This document shows positions 31,165 through 35,003 of a stretch of DNA of 35,003 bases, one piece after another. The notes beneath the pieces were generated by a model that saw only the letters and a program-made list of their open reading frames with translations, was not told where the DNA came from and searched no databases. The translations under genes and the position numbers were made by a program. Source of the stretch: an uncultured Gammaproteobacteria bacterium (GTDB lineage Bacteria > Pseudomonadota > Gammaproteobacteria > Steroidobacterales > XN24); NCBI GenBank assembly GCA_937924335.1, contig CALDWW010000082.1:1-35003 (forward strand). The letters run 5' to 3'. Position 1 is the first letter of the stretch, and each line of letters begins with the position of its first letter.

Positions 31165-33366
31165 TCAGAACAGCTCGACCGGATCTACGTCAAGCGACCA
31201 GCGGACGCGACGCGCCTCTGGCATGTCGTCTATCCGCTCGAGGAGATTGTCGATCAGAACGTGTAGCGATCGCCGGTCCGGACTCTGCATGAGGAGCTGG
31301 GCCCGATACCGACCCGAGCGTCGTTCCATTGGCGATGGCGCGGGCCCGAGTACAGAAACGTGTGGCGCCCTGGAGCTTTCCACCGCATGCGCGCATCGGG
31401 ACAGGAAATCGGCAGGATGGGACCGGTCATGCGCTTCTGCGCGCAGCAGCGCGAGGTGGCTGAAGGGAGGCCAGCGCGCAGCCGACCTCTCGGCCAGGGC
31501 CTCGGCCGCGAAATCCGCATAGCCTCCGTCGATGAGACGCTCGAGCAGGGGATGTTGCGGGTACGAGGTCTGCAGCAGGACCTCACCCGGGCGCTCTCGC
31601 CGTCCAGCCCGGCCGGAGACCTGGAGAATGGTCTGTGCGAGGCGTTCGTCACTGCGGAAGTCGGTACCGAACAACCCCTGGTCCGCGTTGAGAACGCCCA
31701 CCAGGGTGACGCCGGGAAAATCGTGACCCTTGGTGAGCATCTGCGTTCCTATCAGGATCCGGGTGGCGCCGCTGCGCATGTCCTCCAGCAGCGCCTTCAG
31801 CGAATCGGCGTTGTGAGCGCTGTCCCGATCCAGCCGGGCGACCGGCATGTCGGGGAAATACTTTTCCAGAGTCTCTTCGATCCGCTCGGTACCCTGGCCG
31901 ACCGGCTTCAGCTCAGTCTCGCAGTCGGCGCAACAGGATGGCGGGTCAGTCTGCCGGCCGCAATGATGGCAGCGAAGCTTGTAGGGGCGCTGGTGCAGGG
32001 TCATCCGGGAATCGCAGCGCGGACAGTCGGCAGTCCAGCCGCATGCCGAGCAGAACATAGCCGTGGCGTAGCCGCGCCGGTTCAGGAAGAGCATCACCTG
32101 ATCTCCGGCCTCCAGGTGTCGCTGCATCGCGGCCAGCAGGGTTGTGGCCAGGCCGTCGCTCGCCGCTACGCTGCGCAGATCCACGACTCTCATGCGCGGG
32201 TGGCTGGAGGCGCCCGGGCGCTCGGGAAGATCCACGCGCCGGTAGCGGCCGAGTTCAGCGTTCCTCATGGTCTCAAGAGCGGGCGTTGCCGATCCGAGGA
32301 TGACGGGGATGCCCGCTCGCCGGGCCCTCACCACGGCGAGATCACGCGCTGAGTAGCGGAATCCCTCCTGTTGCTTGAACGAGGGATCATGCTCCTCGTC
32401 TACGACTATCAAGCCGCAATCCGGCATCGGCACAAACACGGCGGATCGGGTGCCGACAACCAGGGAGGCCCGACCCGACTGCGCGGACATCCATGCCTCG
32501 AAGCGCTCCTTCTCCGACAGGCCCGAGTGCAGTACGGCGATCTCACAATCGAATCGACGCCGGATGCGGCGAACGATCTGCGGCGTCAGTCCGATCTCCG
32601 GAACCAGCACGAGTGCCTGCGATCCCCGTGCAAGGGTCTCTTCCAGGACCCGCAGATAGACTTCAGTCTTGCCGCTGCCCGTGACGCCGAAGAGCAGCAG
32701 GGGGAGCGGATCGGTCGCCTCAGCCAGCGCCTCGTCAACGGCTGCGCGTTGCGCAGCGGTGAGATCCGGTCCTGCCTGTATGACCCTCGAGCGTCGCGGC
32801 GAGGTGGCCAGGTCGATAATCTTCTCGCCGGCCAGGCCCCGGGCAACGAGGCGCCGGAACGGATCGATCCAGCCGGCGCCTATTTGTTCTGGCGCAGACG
32901 CGGCGTCGATCGGTTCGTCCAGCAAGTGTGTCAGGATCGCCGCCTGCCGGGGCGCGCGTTGAGCCAGGCCGCTGAGGTCCAGATCAGCGGCCTCGGCTGT
33001 TGCGCAAAGCATCCGAACAGTCGAGGTCGCCTGGCGACCGCGGCGGAGCAGGGCGGGCAGGGCGGCTGCAAATACGTCGCCCACAGGATGAGCGTAATAA
33101 CGGGCGGCCCAGCGCAAGAGGGCGATGTCTGCCTCCTGCAACAGGGGCGCGGTGTCGATGACCTGCTGCACCCGGCGAAGACGGCTCACCGGCAGCTCGC
33201 TGGAATTCGCCAGCTCTGCCACGATGCCAACCTGGCTGGTCCGGCCGAAAGGTACCCTGACACGGCCCCCCGGTACGGCCGGCTTACCGCCGGCTGCCGG
33301 CAGGTAATCGAACAGCCTTCTGAGCGGAGCGCTGATCGCCACCTTGAGAATTGTGTCGGTGCCCAA
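31165..33366 (-). CDS. priA: Primosomal protein N' (replication restart helicase)
   Basis: PriA recognises stalled forks and reloads the replisome. The protein has the N-terminal DNA-binding domain ([14 protein letters not shown]), the helicase Walker [14 protein letters not shown], and GSATPALE. The zinc-binding cysteines ([22 protein letters not shown]) and [30 protein letters not shown] follow. I prefer the TTG at 33366, with GAGG eight bases before it, giving 733 residues, the family's usual size. An in-frame GTG at 33387 has no ribosome binding site and lies inside a DnaA-box-like palindrome. priA heads the leftward group with argS, the SPOR gene and the CapA-like gene. Confidence 0.95.
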   Translation of the reverse strand: MGTDTILKVAISAPLRRLFDYLPAAGGKPAVPGGRVRVPFGRTSQVGIVAELANSSELPVSRLRRVQQVIDTAPLLQEADIALLRWAARYYAHPVGDVFAAALPALLRRGRQATSTVRMLCATAEAADLDLSGLAQRAPRQAAILTHLLDEPIDAASAPEQIGAGWIDPFRRLVARGLAGEKIIDLATSPRRSRVIQAGPDLTAAQRAAVDEALAEATDPLPLLLFGVTGSGKTEVYLRVLEETLARGSQALVLVPEIGLTPQIVRRIRRRFDCEIAVLHSGLSEKERFEAWMSAQSGRASLVVGTRSAVFVPMPDCGLIVVDEEHDPSFKQQEGFRYSARDLAVVRARRAGIPVILGSATPALETMRNAELGRYRRVDLPERPGASSHPRMRVVDLRSVAASDGLATTLLAAMQRHLEAGDQVMLFLNRRGYATAMFCSACGWTADCPRCDSRMTLHQRPYKLRCHHCGRQTDPPSCCADCETELKPVGQGTERIEETLEKYFPDMPVARLDRDSAHNADSLKALLEDMRSGATRILIGTQMLTKGHDFPGVTLVGVLNADQGLFGTDFRSDERLAQTILQVSGRAGRRERPGEVLLQTSYPQHPLLERLIDGGYADFAAEALAERSAARWPPFSHLALLRAEAHDRSHPADFLSRCAHAVESSRAPHVSVLGPAPSPMERRSGRYRAQLLMQSPDRRSLHVLIDNLLERIDDMPEARRVRWSLDVDPVELF

Positions 33367-33379
33367 AGCTAGGGCCTCT

Positions 33380-33414
33380 TTTTCCACAGAATCTGTGGAT
33401 AACTCTGTGGATTG
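33380..33414. promoter_or_regulatory. Cluster of DnaA-box-like sequences upstream of priA
   Basis: TTTTCCACA (33380-33388, plus strand) and TTATCCACA (33394-33402, minus strand) both fit the DnaA box consensus TTWTNCACA, the second being identical to the strongest E. coli box. A third, CAATCCACA (33406-33414, minus), has two mismatches. The first two face each other in the palindrome CCACAGA-A-TCTGTGG. They lie just upstream of the preferred priA start. Confidence 0.6.
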
Positions 33415-33474
33415 GCTGGGGCAAACGCCCTCCCGTGCGCATCTGCCGGACGCGGCTTTCGGTTTGGCGAAAAA

Positions 33475-33520
33475 TTGCTCAAATTGCTCAATAAAATATA
33501 ATAATCAGATAGTTAGCAAT
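33475..33520 (+). promoter_or_regulatory. Candidate promoter with flanking inverted repeat
   Basis: TTGCTC (33475-33480) and a perfect TATAAT (33497-33502) are 16 bases apart, pointing toward the sigma factor gene. ATTGCT (33483-33488) and its inverse AGCAAT (33515-33520) flank the -10, as an operator might. The transcript would have a leader of about 200 bases. Confidence 0.45.
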
Positions 33521-33578
33521 CATACGGCAGGCGCAACGTGAAGTAATCCAGTTGTCATACCGGCGATCACAGGGTGAT

Positions 33579-33587
33579 TGTGAATAA
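33579..33587 (-). promoter_or_regulatory. DnaA-box match
   Basis: TTATTCACA on the minus strand fits the DnaA box consensus TTWTNCACA exactly. It lies about 165 bases from the two boxes near priA, on the other side of the AT-rich block. Confidence 0.4.
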
Positions 33588-33717
33588 ACTCTCTCGCCCG
33601 AGGCTGATCGGTGCGTAGCCGATGTGTCAACCGGACCCGCCCGATCGCGTTGTACTCTGTGTTGATACCGGATTCAACGGCATGGTGGCGAGAGCCTGAT
33701 CCGCGCGCCATCATCGG

Positions 33718-34320
33718 TTGGGCGGCGATGAAGGGAAATGCGCTGCGGCGGAGTCGATTGAGCGGCGGAACGTTCGGAGAAACAGGCTGGACAGGACCGC
33801 ACAACTGAATGGCTTTCTTAGCAGCGTCGAACAAAGGGCGTACGTTACCGCGCGCGCAATGACCCGGGATGGCGAGGAATCCATGGATATCGTTCAGGAC
33901 ACGATGCTGCGATTCGTCCGGCACTATTCGCGCAAGCCGGCGGCTGAATGGCGCCCGCTGTTTTTCCGTATTCTTATCAACAGGATAAGAGATCATCAAC
34001 GGCGTACCGCAGTGCGTGGGCGCGTCATGAGCTGGTTCAGGCATCCCGACGGCATCGATCCGGTGGACAGCGCACCCGCCCCGCGGGTCAGCGACCCGGC
34101 CATTGCTGCGGAGGGGCTGGACGCCATGCAGTCGCTGGAGACAGCCATCGAGACGCTGCCACTCCGGCAGCGGGAAGCTTTTGTACTGAGGTGCCTGGAG
34201 GGCATGGACGTGGCGGAGACTGCGGCATCCATGGGCTGTTCGCAGGGCAGCGTGAAGACGCACTATTCGCGCGCCCTTGCTGCGCTCAGGGGCCGCCTTG
34301 GGGAGCATTGGGATGAGTGA
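33718..34320 (+). CDS. ECF-type RNA polymerase sigma factor, second module
   Basis: The sigma-70 family protein has region 2 (FLSSVEQRAY, DIVQDTMLRFVRHY, PLFFRILINRIRDHQRR) and region 4 (AIETLPLRQREAFVLRCLEGMDVAETAASMGCSQGSVKTHY-type, about 145-195). The module belongs to the sigma factors accompanied by DUF3106 proteins. The first in-frame conventional start is TTG at 33718, but the first 23 or so residues are not protein-like. Family proteins begin just before FLSSVEQ, so a CTG at 33787, with GGAGA six bases upstream, is a serious alternative. The gene overlaps the next by 8 bases (ATGAGTGA). Confidence 0.88.
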   Translation: MGGDEGKCAAAESIERRNVRRNRLDRTAQLNGFLSSVEQRAYVTARAMTRDGEESMDIVQDTMLRFVRHYSRKPAAEWRPLFFRILINRIRDHQRRTAVRGRVMSWFRHPDGIDPVDSAPAPRVSDPAIAAEGLDAMQSLETAIETLPLRQREAFVLRCLEGMDVAETAASMGCSQGSVKTHYSRALAALRGRLGEHWDE

Positions 34321-34669
34321 CAGCGACGACAGAAAAATCGAAACCGCTTCGAAAGCCCTGCACGACCAGGCTGTGACGGCGCTGAGGCCGCAGGCCAGGG
34401 CACGTCTTGCCCGGGGACGGCAGCAGGCGTTGGCCGGCGGCCACGGATTTCCTCGCGATGGCTGGTTGCTGCCGGCCGGTGCGATCGGCGCCGCGCTGGC
34501 CGCGGGCGTCGTGTTTCTGTCCACTGACCGTACGACCGAGTATGCGGACCTTGTCGCCGCCGACGACGCGGTAACAGACATGGAGATGCTTCTGGTCACA
34601 GCGGACCTGGACATGCTGGCGGATCTGGATTTCTTCCTGTGGCTCGACACCGAGCCGGACTCAGGCTGA
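34313..34669 (+). CDS. Small single-pass membrane protein, probable anti-sigma factor
   Basis: The 118-residue protein has a charged cytosolic N-terminus (about 1-50, rich in Ala, Arg and Gln), one membrane helix (about 55-73, LLPAGAIGAALAAGVVFL) and an acidic periplasmic tail with many Leu and Asp residues. Gene overlap with the sigma factor and this topology fit an anti-sigma role, similar to DUF3619-type neighbours of such sigma genes. The ATG at 34313 overlaps the sigma stop by 8 bases. The assignment rests mainly on context. Confidence 0.7.
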   Translation: MSDSDDRKIETASKALHDQAVTALRPQARARLARGRQQALAGGHGFPRDGWLLPAGAIGAALAAGVVFLSTDRTTEYADLVAADDAVTDMEMLLVTADLDMLADLDFFLWLDTEPDSG

Positions 34670-34672
34670 GAC

Positions 34673-34912
34673 ATGAGTGGCCGTTCGGGTCCGGGTAGCG
34701 CGGCCTTGCTGCTGGTTCTGGCGGCGACGCCGGGCGGCTGGGCGGCAGAAACGACCGCACCGGGTGACCTGGAACTGCTCGAATTCCTAGGGTCCTGGGA
34801 GGAACAAGACGACGACTGGCTGGCTGTGCTTATCGAGGACGCAGCGAGTCAGTCCGGTGAAGAAGCGGATACGGCCCCTGCGGGGGCGGAGGCGTTGGGT
34901 GATGAAGACTAG
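34673..34912 (+). CDS. Small acidic exported protein of unknown function
   Basis: The 79-residue protein has a signal peptide (about 1-24, ALLLVLAATPGGWA) and a strongly acidic mature part, with LELLEFLGSWEEQDDDWL as the only ordered-looking stretch. It begins 3 bases after the preceding gene and overlaps the next by 11 bases, so it is part of the sigma operon. Similar small proteins with an LEFLGxWE motif occur in such operons as I recall. The function is unknown. Confidence 0.75.
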   Translation: MSGRSGPGSAALLLVLAATPGGWAAETTAPGDLELLEFLGSWEEQDDDWLAVLIEDAASQSGEEADTAPAGAEALGDED

Positions 34913-35003
34913 ATACCTGCCGGTCTCTGTGCTGCTGCTGGCGTTGCTCGTCGCGATGCCCGCCGGGGCAGCAGCTTGGGAGGAGCTCTCGGTAGAGCAG
35001 AAG
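34902..35003 (+). CDS. DUF3106-type exported protein, truncated by the window edge
   Basis: Only the first 34 residues are visible. They form a signal peptide (MKTRYLPVSVLLLALLVAMPAG type) followed by WEELSVEQK, which resembles the W-x2-L-S-x2-Q start of DUF3106 proteins. It overlaps the preceding gene by 11 bases. The rest lies beyond 35003. Confidence 0.65.
   Translation, partial: MKTRYLPVSVLLLALLVAMPAGAAAWEELSVEQK

Larger units (their letters stand above)
33415..33717. other. Intergenic region between priA and the second sigma module
   Basis: About 300 bases with no convincing gene. It holds an AT-rich block (about 33466-33535), a perfect tandem 9-mer AAATTGCTC (33472-33489), a plus-strand promoter candidate, and a lone DnaA-box match at 33579-33587. 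Short open frames here (for example 33611-33808) show no recognisable protein. The stretch 33590-33717 shows nothing notable. Confidence 0.6.

Noticed and set aside
33380..33590. Reading the DnaA-box region as the chromosomal replication origin
   Set aside because: There is no dnaA, dnaN or gidA gene nearby, only three exact boxes, and no way here to test GC skew; kept only as a possible regulatory or origin-like element.
33967..33990. Inverted repeat TCTTATC/GATAAGA with a TTATCAACA near-match to a DnaA box
   Set aside because: It lies inside the conserved region 2 coding sequence of the sigma factor and is best explained by codons.
33520..34674. A 384-codon minus-strand open frame opposite the second sigma module
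   Set aside because: It is antisense to clear sigma-70 and membrane protein genes and has low-complexity Ser/Arg/Ala composition typical of GC-rich shadow frames.

Overview
The window looks like chromosome from an aerobic gammaproteobacterium of moderately high GC (about 60% by eye). The protein sequences and the gene order both point that way. The block dprA-smg-topA-tsaC-hemF, read leftward, lies back to back with def-fmt-rsmB, read rightward, and a LysM gene sits between them. This matches the arrangement I recall around PA0016-PA0025 of Pseudomonas aeruginosa and the yrd/smg/smf/def/fmt/rsmB region of E. coli. The extra DUF4390-NtrY-NtrX genes after rsmB and the sigma factor/DUF3106 module at the right edge recall Xanthomonadales or Chromatiales-type relatives. 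No insertion sequences, phage genes, CRISPR arrays, tRNAs or rRNAs were seen.

Left part (1-10.1 kb): the 3' part of glmS, a HAD hydrolase, then a leftward group of prlC, xthA and an HD-domain gene. Next come rightward gor and a gamma-carbonic anhydrase gene, then the leftward pair hemB-aroE. Two convergent gene pairs end inside a shared CTAG, so their stop codons overlap.

Middle part (10.2-20.5 kb): an accessory module of an ECF sigma factor, a DUF3379 membrane protein (probable anti-sigma factor) and an HvfA-like small exported protein with six EGKCG-type motifs. The last is probably a copper-related ribosomally made peptide precursor, but no modifying-enzyme gene is nearby. It ends in a strong terminator. 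Then tag, a MAPEG protein, a probable gene remnant, and the leftward housekeeping operon dprA-smg-topA-tsaC-hemF-VOC. Terminator-like structures lie directly before the dprA and topA start codons. The LysM/TsaP-like gene lies upstream of dprA.

Right part (20.5-35 kb): def-fmt-rsmB-DUF4390-ntrY-ntrX rightward, where the NtrX-like regulator has a degenerate AAA+ domain. Then priA-argS-SPOR-capA-like leftward. The argS ribosome binding site sits in a perfect hairpin. Upstream of priA is an AT-rich intergenic region with several DnaA-box matches. Last is a second ECF module: sigma factor, a small membrane protein, a small acidic exported protein, and the start of a DUF3106-type gene cut by the window edge.

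Genes are tightly packed: seven same-strand pairs overlap by 4 bases (ATGA or GTGA), and TTG or GTG starts are common. The themes are cell-envelope precursors and division (glmS, tsaP-like, SPOR), translation (def, fmt, rsmB, tsaC, argS), DNA maintenance (xthA, tag, dprA, topA, priA), heme synthesis (hemB, hemF), redox defence (gor) and two stress-sensing sigma modules.
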